Virus record (IMG/VR): IMGVR_UViG_3300046751_000707
Coordinates: 1-34,207 of that record
Reading direction: 5' to 3' (one strand)
DNA: 34,207 nucleotides
DNA from: a virus
Part shown: positions 15,908-23,146 of the stretch, piece by piece
How the letters are laid out: every line of letters starts with the position of its first letter
Numbering within the stretch: the stretch's first letter is position 1
Made by a program: the position numbers and the translations under genes
The notes under the pieces: generated by a model
What the model was told of the DNA's origin: nothing
The model's input: the letters and a program-made list of their open reading frames with translations, nothing else
Databases searched by the model: none

Positions 15908-17901
15908 ACGCGTGGCAGATTTGTGCTTATTTCTGCGTCTGTGATTGCTTTGGCTGTTCTCAACTGACTTTCAAGCGCCAGTTCTTCGCGGCGCAACTGC
16001 AATTCAGCTTCCATCTTTTCACGATCAAGCTGGATTTCAGCTTCGATCTTCATCTTCTTCAATTCGTAATCTTGCTGCGCTTTGACAACTTCAGGCGATG
16101 GCTGTTGTTGCTGGTTAGCTTGAGCCTGTTGCTTTAGCTGTGCAATCTGCATCGGGTCGTTAAAGAATTTGCCACTGTCTTTGAAGCCGCCGATTTCAGC
16201 AATTTCGCGCAATGTCTGTGCATATTGCTCCATTGAGCATAGCGGGTTGTTAGCGCCCATCTGCATTAATATCTGCTCTTGCTTTGCGGCGATTGCTTGT
16301 AAGAAAGCGATCTTTTGTTCGTCGTCTGCCGTACCCAAGCCAACATTGACAACCACATCAAACTCGCTGTCAAACTCGCGCGGATCAACCGGCACAAACT
16401 TATTGCGCAAACGCACGATGCGCTCTTGCTGTTGGTATTTCGTAATCAAAAGCAAGATGCCTTTGAACAAGTCTTTCATGCCGGTTTCCGCAATGGTTCT
16501 GGCATATGATTCCAGCTTTTGACTTGCGCCTTTGGTAACTGCCGCAACTGCGGAAGCTGTTGTGCTTTGAAGCACTTCGGGCGATAGACCAGCGCTGGCT
16601 TTGCTCATGCCTGTGCGCGCTTCTTTTACTTCGTCCATATAGCGCATCAATGGCTGAACTTCAGAGCCAACGCCATTACCGTTAAGCATTTGCACTGCAC
16701 CAGCAGAACGAACACGCACGATTCCGCCAGCCGTCGACGAAAGCAGATCATCGATATTAACCTGATTTTCGACTGCCACTGTGCGCGGATTGACCGTTAG
16801 ATATGTTGCGTCCAGATATTGCCGCATCAAAGTCGATTTGATCACTTGCAAATCTTTAGTCAGATCAAAGATGCTTCTGCCGACAAGCCTGTGGCTTTGC
16901 AGGATCGGGCTGATAACAGCAAATGGTATATGATCTGTTATTTCGTTTTCCAGAACATGCTCACCGCTATCACCGATCGACAAAACGCGGCGGCGCTCTG
17001 ATATACCGTCGCCATCGGCATCGACCAAGACAATGCTTTCAAAGACCGCGACCTGTCGCTGGCTTTCGTCGGCTGGATCAGTTTCGGTTGCCGCGCCCAG
17101 ATCGCCAAAACGAACATCGCGTTCTTCTTCGTTTTCAACTTGCGAATAACCGGCATGTTCTTCGATCTCATCTATGTCATAGCCCATACTGACCAAATCG
17201 CTGATCGACATCGATGTCCGATGGCAGATGAAGCGGGCATCCTGTAAAGACTTTGCGCGCCGGTTAAACAAAAATTCTTCCGGCGGGACGTTTTCGATTT
17301 TAACTTTGCCAGATTTTTTTTGAATCTTGACGCGCAGATCATAGCTTTCTGTGACCGGCTCAAGCATGCCCATTTCATTCATAACTTCAGTTATGTTTTC
17401 AGCCTGCTCGACAACTTCAACATCAGGATTTGCCAGTAACAAAGCTAGTTCAGCATCAGTCAGATTTTCATATTCGGCTTCTTCAACGGTCGTTGTGTCG
17501 TCATAATAGAACTTCAGGACGCCCAGCTTAAAGAGCAAAGAATCACGCAACCAGTTATCAATAATGCGATAACCGTTATTGTCGTGGCTGATTATGTAGT
17601 TCACATAGTCGCTGATCTGTTCAGCCGCTTCAGTATCTTCAGCCGAACGCGGTGCAAAGCGCACATATTTGTCAGAGCCGCAGAAAATACGCATGAGTGA
17701 CGGCATGATCTGTTCGACTGTATCAGCAACTTCGGTTGAAATAACCTGTGATTTGCCTTCAAGTTCGTTGCCTAAAGGCTCACCCAAATAATAGTCGAGC
17801 GCCTTAATACGGTCAGCCGCATATTCGGAGTCATGGTGCGAAAGCGCGTCAGATATTTCGCGCGCAACCACCTGTCCGATTTCGTCGTTGTCCATTTTCA
17901 T
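15904..17901 (-). CDS. Portal protein
   Basis: This 665-aa protein lies four small genes after the terminase. It begins with a helical clip/wing region (RIKALDYYLGEPLGNELEGKSQ, PSLMRIFCGSDKYVRF), has the typical portal core phrases YIISHDNNGYRIIDNWLRD and HIPFAVISPILQSHRLVGRS, then SKASAGLSPEVLQSTTASAV, which I recall from portal crown/stem regions of podoviruses. The last 100 residues are a long charged coiled coil rich in Q and E (QLKQQAQANQQQQ). It forms the 12-subunit ring for packaging. Its ATG overlaps the stop of the Cys-rich gene upstream (ATGA). Confidence 0.87.
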   Translation of the reverse strand: MKMDNDEIGQVVAREISDALSHHDSEYAADRIKALDYYLGEPLGNELEGKSQVISTEVADTVEQIMPSLMRIFCGSDKYVRFAPRSAEDTEAAEQISDYVNYIISHDNNGYRIIDNWLRDSLLFKLGVLKFYYDDTTTVEEAEYENLTDAELALLLANPDVEVVEQAENITEVMNEMGMLEPVTESYDLRVKIQKKSGKVKIENVPPEEFLFNRRAKSLQDARFICHRTSMSISDLVSMGYDIDEIEEHAGYSQVENEEERDVRFGDLGAATETDPADESQRQVAVFESIVLVDADGDGISERRRVLSIGDSGEHVLENEITDHIPFAVISPILQSHRLVGRSIFDLTKDLQVIKSTLMRQYLDATYLTVNPRTVAVENQVNIDDLLSSTAGGIVRVRSAGAVQMLNGNGVGSEVQPLMRYMDEVKEARTGMSKASAGLSPEVLQSTTASAVAAVTKGASQKLESYARTIAETGMKDLFKGILLLITKYQQQERIVRLRNKFVPVDPREFDSEFDVVVNVGLGTADDEQKIAFLQAIAAKQEQILMQMGANNPLCSMEQYAQTLREIAEIGGFKDSGKFFNDPMQIAQLKQQAQANQQQQPSPEVVKAQQDYELKKMKIEAEIQLDREKMEAELQLRREELALESQLRTAKAITDAEISTNLPRV

Positions 17902-18065
17902 TTGCGTTTAGCTCGCTTTTTGGCTGGCTTTTTAAGATTTGCAACATCGCAACCAGTGTTTGATTTACAGAATTTTGGCGTTACGCACCCGCTACACAGT
18001 TCAAATGATGGCTTTTCTGCCACCGGTGCAGGCTTTGGACGCCTTAAAACTCTTTGAAAATACAT
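17898..18065 (-). CDS. Cys-rich 55-aa protein, paralogue of 18470-18688
   Basis: This frame is too short for the usual length cut-off. The ATG at 18065 gives 55 residues: a basic N-terminus, the motif CSGCVTPKFCKSNTGC (C-2-C-5-C-5-C) and a basic tail LKKPAKKRAKRK. The neighbouring gene at 18470-18688 has the same C-2-C-5-C-5-C spacing and a KKPAKK tail, so the two are paralogues on either side of the inserted rightward gene. It overlaps the portal start by ATGA. Four cysteines at this spacing suggest zinc binding. Only a weak ribosome binding site (GGAAAA) is seen. Confidence 0.6.
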   Translation of the reverse strand: MYFQRVLRRPKPAPVAEKPSFELCSGCVTPKFCKSNTGCDVANLKKPAKKRAKRK

Positions 18066-18087
18066 TTTTTATGCTTTTTCCACATAT

Positions 18088-18132
18088 ATATGCGCATATA
18101 TGCTTTACTTTAGGTAAATACAGGCGCATTAT
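18088..18132 (+). promoter_or_regulatory. Promoter with operator-like element for the rightward gene at 18165
   Basis: An ATATGCGCATATATGC element (18088-18103) abuts a -35 box TTTACT (18104-18109). After 17 nt comes CATTAT (18127-18132) as -10; TATAAT at 18130-18135 overlaps it. The same operator/-35 arrangement occurs at five other places in the window, so it is probably under the phage repressor. Confidence 0.7.
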
Positions 18133-18164
18133 AATTGAGTAAGTTGATAAATCAGGAGAGTGTG

Positions 18165-18458
18165 ATGATTAAATTTAACCACGAAGGCACAGTTGTTTAC
18201 GGTCATTTTAACGATGCCGTTCAAAACAGTTTTAACATTATTAAAATTTCAGATTTTCGCGAAACTCATCAAGTTATTCGCATTGAGCAGATTGACGTTG
18301 CTGAGTCAGGTCTTGGTCAAGCCGAAGATTTATGTGATCTATATGATAAAGAAGCGGCGTTTTTTGAGACCTATACTTGGGTCGGCGGAATACCAAAAAG
18401 CGAAAGCGATGTTATTAAAATACTTAATAATGCAAAGATCATTAAGGTGGCGGCTTAA
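18165..18458 (+). CDS. Isolated rightward gene in the late operon (moron-like), 97 aa, unknown function
   Basis: The start is the ATG at 18165 because AGGAG lies 6 nt upstream; an earlier TTG frame lacks this. The product (MIKFNHEGTVVYGHF, then NIIKISDFRETHQVIRIEQIDV, WVGGIPKSESDVI) is a soluble, mixed alpha-beta protein that I do not recognise. It runs against the late genes, has its own repressor-type promoter and a terminator immediately after, and splits a pair of paralogous Cys-rich genes. That is the layout of a moron, a gene expressed from the prophage and often serving the lysogen. Confidence 0.75.
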   Translation: MIKFNHEGTVVYGHFNDAVQNSFNIIKISDFRETHQVIRIEQIDVAESGLGQAEDLCDLYDKEAAFFETYTWVGGIPKSESDVIKILNNAKIIKVAA

Positions 18459-18478
18459 CAGCCGCCAGACTATTTTTT
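18449..18478 (+). terminator. Rho-independent terminator of the moron-like gene
   Basis: A perfect 7-bp stem GGCGGCT / AGCCGCC (18449-18455 and 18460-18466) includes the stop codon in its loop and is followed, after a short spacer, by TATTTTTTCTTTTT. It separates this rightward unit from the leftward late gene that ends at 18470. Confidence 0.75.
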
Positions 18479-18688
18479 CTTTTTAGTAGCCTGCTTTTTA
18501 GCGGGCTTCTTTTTTGTGTAATTCATGACTTTTTCCTTAATTGATGTCACGCCTTCGCCAGTGGTTGTCTTTACAGCCATAGGCTCTGGCTTTGCTAATA
18601 CGATCGATGCCACTGGCAAACGATTATCGAAGCATTTTGTGCGCCTTACACAGCGAACCGGAGTCGGGCATTTTTCACATAATTGCAT
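18470..18688 (-). CDS. Cys-rich, Lys-tailed 72-aa protein, paralogue of 17898-18065
   Basis: AAGAAGG precedes the ATG at 18688. The N-terminus holds CEKCPTPVRCVRRTKC, with the same C-2-C-5-C-5-C spacing as the 55-aa paralogue, suggesting a small zinc site. The rest is basic and ends in KKKPAKKQATKKKK. It lies in a run of small Lys-rich late proteins between terminase and portal. The Lys-rich tail suggests DNA binding or packing into the head with DNA. Function unknown. Confidence 0.65.
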   Translation of the reverse strand: MQLCEKCPTPVRCVRRTKCFDNRLPVASIVLAKPEPMAVKTTTGEGVTSIKEKVMNYTKKKPAKKQATKKKK

Positions 18689-18691
18689 TTG

Positions 18692-18955
18692 TTAAACCTT
18701 CTTTCGCGGCGACCTTTTTCTTGCCGCCTTATAAATTGCTTTGTCGGCTGTGCGGGCTTTGTCGCCTCTAACGTAGCTGTTTACGCGCCCCATAGCCCAA
18801 GCACTCATCGGCACGTTTCTTGATCCGCTACCCAAATAAGCGCCCTGACCTTTGCGATAAACTTTGCTAAGTTCGCCATAAGTAAGGCCAGATTTTTTCG
18901 CTTTGTCTTTAAGCGCTTTTTTTGTTTTTTCGTTTAGCGGTTTTGCTTTTGTCAT
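18692..18955 (-). CDS. DUF5824-like small basic protein (87 aa)
   Basis: The start at 18955 (MTKAKPLNEKTKKALK) is chosen because the frame before it lies within the previous gene and lacks family-like sequence; it overlaps that gene by 47 nt. The sequence KKSGLTYGELSKVYRKGQGAYLGSGSR then WAMGRVNSYVRG recalls the DUF5824 family in phages, where basic, helical proteins of about this size occur. Role unknown; in other phages these are found near terminase and portal. Named from memory only. Confidence 0.68.
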   Translation of the reverse strand: MTKAKPLNEKTKKALKDKAKKSGLTYGELSKVYRKGQGAYLGSGSRNVPMSAWAMGRVNSYVRGDKARTADKAIYKAARKRSPRKKV

Positions 18956-19133
18956 TTTTAGCCTGCATCGCTCTTGACTTAGAAACTGCGGCAACATCAA
19001 TCTTTTTGCCTGCCTTATATGCTTTAGCAGTGCGTTTTATTTCAGATGCTTTTGCCGATTTATTTTTTGCGCCAGACAGGTATTTTTTTGGGACGCCTGT
19101 CTTTTTATCTCTTGCTACTTTGCGCATCACCAT
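18909..19133 (-). CDS. DUF5872-like Lys-rich protein (74 aa)
   Basis: The ATG at 19133 (ATGGTGATGCGC) overlaps the upstream stop by 7 nt; a second ATG at 19127 is an alternative. The protein is 40% Lys/Arg, with VARDKKTGVPKKYLSGAKNK near the start and a KSKTAKRKNKKSA tail. I recall this as a DUF5872-type phage protein. It is one of four adjacent small basic proteins that could bind packaged DNA or assist terminase. Confidence 0.65.
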   Translation of the reverse strand: MVMRKVARDKKTGVPKKYLSGAKNKSAKASEIKRTAKAYKAGKKIDVAAVSKSRAMQAKNDKSKTAKRKNKKSA

Positions 19134-19420
19134 TTCTCACGATTTGCCCAAAAGGCCGCAGACATCTTGCCCTTTGCAATATTCTTGGCATGTCTTGCTT
19201 TGAAAGATGCACGCTTTTGTTTCATCGCTTTGCTTTCGCCTTTTTTCGGCGCGCCAGATGTCTTTGCGCCCTGTTGCCCAAAGCGGATGGTCTTGACCTT
19301 ATCGCCTTCTTTAGCAACTACGATATGCGATTTTTTCGGATGCTTTGGTGTACGGCGTGGCTTGTTATAGCCAGTAACGCCAGCACGCTCCAAACGCGGG
19401 TCTTTTTTATTCGGCATCAT
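19127..19420 (-). CDS. DUF6321-like conserved phage protein (97 aa)
   Basis: ATGATG at 19420 starts a basic protein with KKDPRLERAGVTGYNKPRR, then SHIVVAKEGDKVKTIRFGQQ, and KRASFKARHAKNIAKGKMSA near the end. I recall this as one of the most frequent small proteins between terminase and portal in marine podoviruses (DUF6321). It has no proven activity. It overlaps the upstream gene by 14 nt. Confidence 0.72.
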   Translation of the reverse strand: MMPNKKDPRLERAGVTGYNKPRRTPKHPKKSHIVVAKEGDKVKTIRFGQQGAKTSGAPKKGESKAMKQKRASFKARHAKNIAKGKMSAAFWANREKW

Positions 19421-19673
19421 GCGGCTCCACTCTGATGCTTTGAAACACTTCAGTCAGTTCTGCCGCGCTATAGCCAGCCTGTTTTGCTGACCAGCTTGCC
19501 GCCATAATGCAGGCATCAACGCAATCTTCAAAGCGGGCATGCTCTCCGGCGGTCATGCCTTTAATCATTATCTGCAATGCAAAAAAAACATCACTAATAA
19601 CGTCGTCGTCAAATTCCACTTCAATATGCAAATCATCTGCTTTTGAAGGGAACTCGATGATGTTGTCGGTCAT
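19407..19673 (-). CDS. Small acidic protein translated with the large terminase (88 aa)
   Basis: The start at 19673 overlaps the large terminase stop by ATGA (MTDNIIEFPSKADDL). The product is acidic and helical, with VEFDDDVISDVFFALQ and MAASWSAKQAGYSAAELTEVF. I do not recognise a family. It is translated from the same message as the terminase and may be a packaging accessory; no motif decides this. Confidence 0.6.
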   Translation of the reverse strand: MTDNIIEFPSKADDLHIEVEFDDDVISDVFFALQIMIKGMTAGEHARFEDCVDACIMAASWSAKQAGYSAAELTEVFQSIRVEPHDAE

Positions 19674-21079
19674 ACGATCCAGCTTGTGCTTTGCTTCAAT
19701 GTTGTGCGGCTGTTCCATCTGCTTGAATTGCCCGCCGCCATAGCGCCGTCACCAGCAAATGTCAGTACAAAGCTGTCAGCAACGTCAGGACTGCGCTGCC
19801 CGCGACGCTTCATTTCATCTTTGCTTTCTATCTTCAGCTTGCCACTTGATTGATACTTATAACGCACGCTGGTTATCTCACTGATAAGCGTTTCGTCATT
19901 CTCAATATGAACATCACGGCCTTCAAACCATTCGCGCGCCTTCCAGAATAATTCATCCCGCAAGCGCATAAACTTGTCTTTCAGGCTTGGTGACTCCGAA
20001 ACAGCCACGCCAATCGCCGGCATGTCCAATTCAGCTAAACGGTCAGCAAGACCAGCACCAATGCCAATGCTGTCAATGTAAATATGCGTCGGACGATCCA
20101 TATAGCGGGTCGCCTCATATTCAGTTAAAATGATGCCCGCAAGCTCCATCAAATCTTTGTTCTGCCATGTCTTAATCGGCTCAAGAACGATCTGCCCCTG
20201 CCGCTTGCAGAGCGCCGAACGGTCGCCGCCAAATCTGGCAACATCCAAGCCCCAAACAACCGGTGTCGTCGGGCTGGCTTCGATGTCTCGTTTAACTGCG
20301 CTTTCAACCAAGTGTAGTGGCACCAGAACATCATCCGATTGAGTCGGGAATTCACCCAAGACGCGAACGCGGTATACATTGCTATCTTCCCCATATTTTG
20401 AAGCCATATCGGCAAGAAACTTTTCAGAAACAGTGTCAGCATCTTCGCAAGAAACCGTGATGCAATGCCATTGGTCGCGGTCGCTATGAAAGGCATCATA
20501 GAAATAACCATCGGCTCTGGTCGGGTTGCCACACATCAGCGTTTTAGCGCCTCTTGTAGACATAGAGCCTTCGCCAACCTGAAACACAACATCAGGAATA
20601 CCGGATGCTTCTTCACAAATAAAAAGCATGTTTTCGCTGTGAAAGCCCTGAAGCGCCTCTGGATTTTCACGCCTGCTTGTACGCGCAACAGCAAATGAGT
20701 CGGTTGCACCTTTGAGGCTGATCTTGTCGCTCTTGAACTCAAGTAGGTCTTTGAATCCGGCTGGTAGCTTGCGCGCCCATTTATCTATTTCAGTCCATAG
20801 CACATCGTTAAGCTGGTGCGCCGTATTCGCCGTTATAGCGGCCTTACAGGGGTAATGGGTTAATAACCACCATAATGCTACCCACGATTCAAAGGCCGTC
20901 TTGCCGACGCCGTGACCGCTCTTAATGGCTACTTTGTCATGCTTGGAAATGGCACGTAATGCTTCAGCTTGCCAGCGTTGCGGTTTAGCGCCGATAACTT
21001 GCTCAACGAATAAAACAGGATCGTTGCGCAAGCGTAAAATGGTATCTTCGATGTCAGTCAATGCCCGCCCCGATCCCAC
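19670..21079 (-). CDS. terL: Terminase large subunit (packaging ATPase/nuclease)
   Basis: The 469-aa protein has an ATPase domain with Walker A GHGVGKT (residues 55-61) and Walker B MLFICEEA (151-158), followed by the RNase H-like nuclease domain with aspartates at 279 (WGLDVARFGGD), 336 (YIDSIG) and 432/435 (SPDVADSF). It drives packaging of DNA through the portal. The start is uncertain: GTG at 21079 opens the frame without a good ribosome binding site; TTG at 21061 has a G-rich sequence upstream and gives a more usual N-terminus. It is separated from the small subunit by an unusual 240-nt gap. Confidence 0.93.
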   Translation of the reverse strand: MGSGRALTDIEDTILRLRNDPVLFVEQVIGAKPQRWQAEALRAISKHDKVAIKSGHGVGKTAFESWVALWWLLTHYPCKAAITANTAHQLNDVLWTEIDKWARKLPAGFKDLLEFKSDKISLKGATDSFAVARTSRRENPEALQGFHSENMLFICEEASGIPDVVFQVGEGSMSTRGAKTLMCGNPTRADGYFYDAFHSDRDQWHCITVSCEDADTVSEKFLADMASKYGEDSNVYRVRVLGEFPTQSDDVLVPLHLVESAVKRDIEASPTTPVVWGLDVARFGGDRSALCKRQGQIVLEPIKTWQNKDLMELAGIILTEYEATRYMDRPTHIYIDSIGIGAGLADRLAELDMPAIGVAVSESPSLKDKFMRLRDELFWKAREWFEGRDVHIENDETLISEITSVRYKYQSSGKLKIESKDEMKRRGQRSPDVADSFVLTFAGDGAMAAGNSSRWNSRTTLKQSTSWIV

Positions 21080-21243
21080 AGCGCATGTAAAATTGCGCCA
21101 GTGCCAAAATTTTTTTTCTGATAGCGGTATGGTGCTTGGTTGATGAAAGGGGGGGGTTGATGCTTGGGGGATAAACCAAGACCGCCCCGCCCGCGATTTT
21201 TAGGGGGGGGTGTCAGCCAGATCGCTATAAATTAGCCAGCCGT

Positions 21244-21264
21244 CATAGCACCACCGTAGCACCA
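21244..21264 (-). repeat. Distant copy of the integrase arm-type repeat
   Basis: On the minus strand TGGTGCTACG-G-TGGTGCTATG matches 20 of 21 positions of the repeat at 31344-31364 beside attP, including the 11-bp period between the two units. It is about 10 kb from attP, in the terminase gap. Confidence 0.8.
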
Positions 21265-21297
21265 ACCGGCGCAAACCCGCAGTATATATAAGCTTTC

Positions 21298-21316
21298 GTC
21301 AGGCTATCAGCCTAAC
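21298..21316 (-). other. Hairpin after the small terminase gene
   Basis: On the minus strand GTTAGGCT and AGCCTGAC pair (8 bp, one G-U) around a GAT loop, 2 nt after the terS stop codon. There is no T-run, so it may stabilise or process the message rather than terminate. Confidence 0.5.
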
Positions 21317-21318
21317 GC

Positions 21319-21831
21319 CTATTGCATTGTTTCTTTGTTAACCGAATTTTGGTTGTCGCGCGCGCGTAGTGTGTCAGTAGCTTGCTTTACGCCCTCAATC
21401 ACACTTACGTCCCCATCCCCATCAATGCGCTCTGCAACGCTCTTTAGCGCATCCACGTAGCTAGATTCGTGCTTTACTTCCATGCGATGAATATCGCCAA
21501 ATCTTTTTGGCGCTAATTTGCTTGATGTCCATTTCAAAGCATCTATCGCAACGCGTGCCGCATTCGGATCAATATCACCAGTAACAACGCGCTCAACTAA
21601 TTCGCTGATCTTATCAGCATAAACCTGACCACGATTTTCCATAGCCAATGAATAGCACATAGCAAACTCTGGCTCACTGTTCAGCTTATCGCTGACCAAA
21701 CGCCAAGCTGGCATGTCTTTGTCGTTCTGGCAAATGTCACGCGCTGAACGCCCTTCACCGATACGCTTTAAGAACTCCGACCACGCTGTTGCGTCATACT
21801 TCTTTGCGCCTTTGACTCTACTGTGCGTCAT
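21319..21831 (-). CDS. terS: Terminase small subunit (Sf6-type)
   Basis: The ATG at 21831 is preferred over a TTG at 21852 because the latter lies inside the T-run of a terminator. The 170-aa product contains RIGEGRSARDICQNDKDMPAW, then DKISELVERVVTGDIDPNAARVAID and KWTSSKLAPKRFGD, the arrangement of Sf6-like small terminases: an N-terminal HTH DNA-recognition part and a C-terminal oligomerisation part. It selects phage DNA and hands it to TerL. It is the first gene of the leftward late operon. The binding site may lie in the non-coding gap following it. Confidence 0.85.
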   Translation of the reverse strand: MTHSRVKGAKKYDATAWSEFLKRIGEGRSARDICQNDKDMPAWRLVSDKLNSEPEFAMCYSLAMENRGQVYADKISELVERVVTGDIDPNAARVAIDALKWTSSKLAPKRFGDIHRMEVKHESSYVDALKSVAERIDGDGDVSVIEGVKQATDTLRARDNQNSVNKETMQ

Positions 21832-21850
21832 GTCTGCAAATAATTCCCAC

Positions 21851-21873
21851 AAAAAAAGCGCCCAATCGGACGC
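21851..21873 (-). terminator. Terminator immediately upstream of the late operon
   Basis: On the minus strand GCGTCC and GGGCGC form a 6-bp stem (one U-G pair) with a GATT loop, followed by seven T residues. It stands 20 nt before the terS ATG, so leftward transcription entering the late operon meets it first. Such a leader terminator is the usual partner of a late antiterminator. Confidence 0.75.
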
Positions 21874-21915
21874 AATAATTCACTATGACAACACCCTACC
21901 ACATATCGCCCCTAC

Positions 21916-21964
21916 GCGCAATATGCGCATATATGTTGACACAAATTACTTTAAGTAATAGATT
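21916..21964 (+). promoter_or_regulatory. Repressor-type promoter for the ParB-like gene, with a palindromic operator
   Basis: A perfect arm palindrome GCGCA-ATA-TGCGC (21916-21928) overlaps ATATGCGCATATATG (21921-21935), which abuts TTGACA (21936-21941). After 17 nt comes TAGATT (21959-21964). On the opposite strand CATATT with a poor -35 may give a weak leftward promoter toward terS. Confidence 0.72.
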
Positions 21965-21999
21965 ATGACCTATTGTAAACCATGTTAGGGAGCCAAGTT

Positions 22000-22869
22000 A
22001 TGGCAGTTATGAGAGCAAAGACTTTGAATGAGAGTCAACTTAACAAGCATATAAGCAAACCACCGGCTGGTAGTGTAATCATTCAGATTACGCCAAAGGT
22101 GGCAAAGTTTGCTTTGAATGCTACTAATCAAAACAATCGCCCGATAAGTTCATCAAAAGTTTTAAGTTACAGCAAAGATATGATGACAAAGAACTGGTCA
22201 TTAACAGGAGAAACTATAAAGTTTGGCAATGATGGGCTTCTAAAAGATGGTCAACATAGGCTAGAAGCTTGTGTTCGCGCCAACACCCCTTTTGAAACGC
22301 ATGCCTGTTTTGGTATTGATCCTGAAACATTTCAACATATTGATGTCGGCAAGAAACGTGATGGCGCTGATACTTTGGCAATGATGGGCGTGCCAAATTA
22401 TAAAAGAGCATCAACAATCATAAAAATGATTATAGCTTATGAAGCTGGCATGTCAGAGTCACCCAAATCAGGTGTTTCAAATGATTGGTTAAAATCAAAA
22501 TATTTGACTGAAATTGATCATGACTTGCTTCAGGAAGCAATTAATGTAGCTAACAGAGTATATAAAACAACAAAGTGGCAAACTGGTGTAATTGGTGGCT
22601 TTTTCTATGTTGCTTGCCAACATGGGCAAAAAGAGCAAATCACAGCTTTTTTTGATGATATGTGCAAAGGCATAGGCTCAAAGCCACGCGCACCAATTCC
22701 GTTTTTGCTTGAAAATGTAAATCGCATGCGCATGGATAGAGCATATCAGTTACGCGCGCATCAATATGGCGTAATGTTGAGTCGCGCATATAAGAATTAC
22801 AAAACAGGCAAATCATCAACTAAAGCTGATGTTATCGTTGGATTAGCTGACAAATTATCACCGTTTTAA
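22000..22869 (+). CDS. ParB/DGQHR-like protein with its own promoter and terminator
   Basis: The start is placed at 22000 because AGGGAG lies 7 nt upstream, not the earlier ATG at 21982. The 289-aa protein has NQNNRPISSSKVLSYSKDM then GETIKFGNDGLLKDGQHRLEA; the DGQHRL element belongs to the ParB/Srx-like nucleotide-binding fold (DGQHR proteins). HIDVGKKRDGADTL follows. The C-terminal half is helical. I recall such proteins in marine phages, with DNA-binding or nuclease activity only suggested. The gene faces away from the late operon, has its own operator promoter and terminator, and is more AT-rich than its neighbours, suggesting later acquisition. Confidence 0.75.
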   Translation: MAVMRAKTLNESQLNKHISKPPAGSVIIQITPKVAKFALNATNQNNRPISSSKVLSYSKDMMTKNWSLTGETIKFGNDGLLKDGQHRLEACVRANTPFETHACFGIDPETFQHIDVGKKRDGADTLAMMGVPNYKRASTIIKMIIAYEAGMSESPKSGVSNDWLKSKYLTEIDHDLLQEAINVANRVYKTTKWQTGVIGGFFYVACQHGQKEQITAFFDDMCKGIGSKPRAPIPFLLENVNRMRMDRAYQLRAHQYGVMLSRAYKNYKTGKSSTKADVIVGLADKLSPF

Positions 22870-22891
22870 GCCAAAAAAAATAAACAAACAA

Positions 22892-22923
22892 AGACGCTTC
22901 CATTATTGGCGGCGTCTTTTTTT
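22892..22923 (+). terminator. Terminator of the ParB-like gene
   Basis: AGACGC (22892-22897) pairs with GCGTCT (22912-22917), with CC/GG pairs further inside, followed by a run of seven or more T residues. It lies 22 nt after the stop codon. Confidence 0.85.
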
Positions 22924-22933
22924 ATGCACGCAT

Positions 22934-22978
22934 ATATACGCATATATGTTGACATCATATTACCAATACGCATAAAAT
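22934..22978 (+). promoter_or_regulatory. Repressor-type promoter for two small genes
   Basis: ATATACGCATATATG (22934-22948; one mismatch to the copy at 21921) abuts TTGACA (22949-22954). TAAAAT (22973-22978) 18 nt further is the likely -10, and ATGCGCAT overlaps it. It precedes the ATG at 23006. Confidence 0.7.
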
Positions 22979-23005
22979 GCGCATATAACCAATATGGAGC
23001 GTGTA

Positions 23006-23146
23006 ATGCACTATTTAGACAAACGAGCAGTTATCGAAGGCGCAATCTTTCTAGCGATCTTTATGACCTTTATGGCAAGCGTATTAGGCGGGCGTGACAG
23101 CTATTTCTGGAAAGCATTCCAATATATGTGCGGCATCGATGTCTGA
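23006..23146 (+). CDS. 46-aa membrane protein
   Basis: The ATG at 23006 has GGAGC upstream. The 46-residue product has one hydrophobic segment, GAIFLAIFMTFMASVLGG (about residues 12-29), flanked by charged residues: an N-terminal MHYLDKRAVIE and a C-terminal GRDSYFWKAFQ. One membrane helix is predicted. It overlaps the next gene by 8 nt (ATGTCTGA). It is transcribed from the repressor-type promoter at 22934-22978, so it may be an early or prophage-state membrane factor such as a superinfection protein; this is inference. Confidence 0.6.
   Translation: MHYLDKRAVIEGAIFLAIFMTFMASVLGGRDSYFWKAFQYMCGIDV

Larger units (their letters stand above)
21080..21318. other. Non-coding gap between the two terminase genes with G-runs
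   Basis: No gene is seen. The segment holds a T8 run (about 21111-21118), two G8 runs (21149-21156 and 21203-21210) with G5 (21166-21170) between them, a C-rich stretch (GACCGCCCCGCCCGCG), the arm-type repeat at 21244-21264 and the hairpin at 21298-21316. Terminase-gene neighbourhoods often carry the packaging site, so a pac or cos role is possible. Confidence 0.5.
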
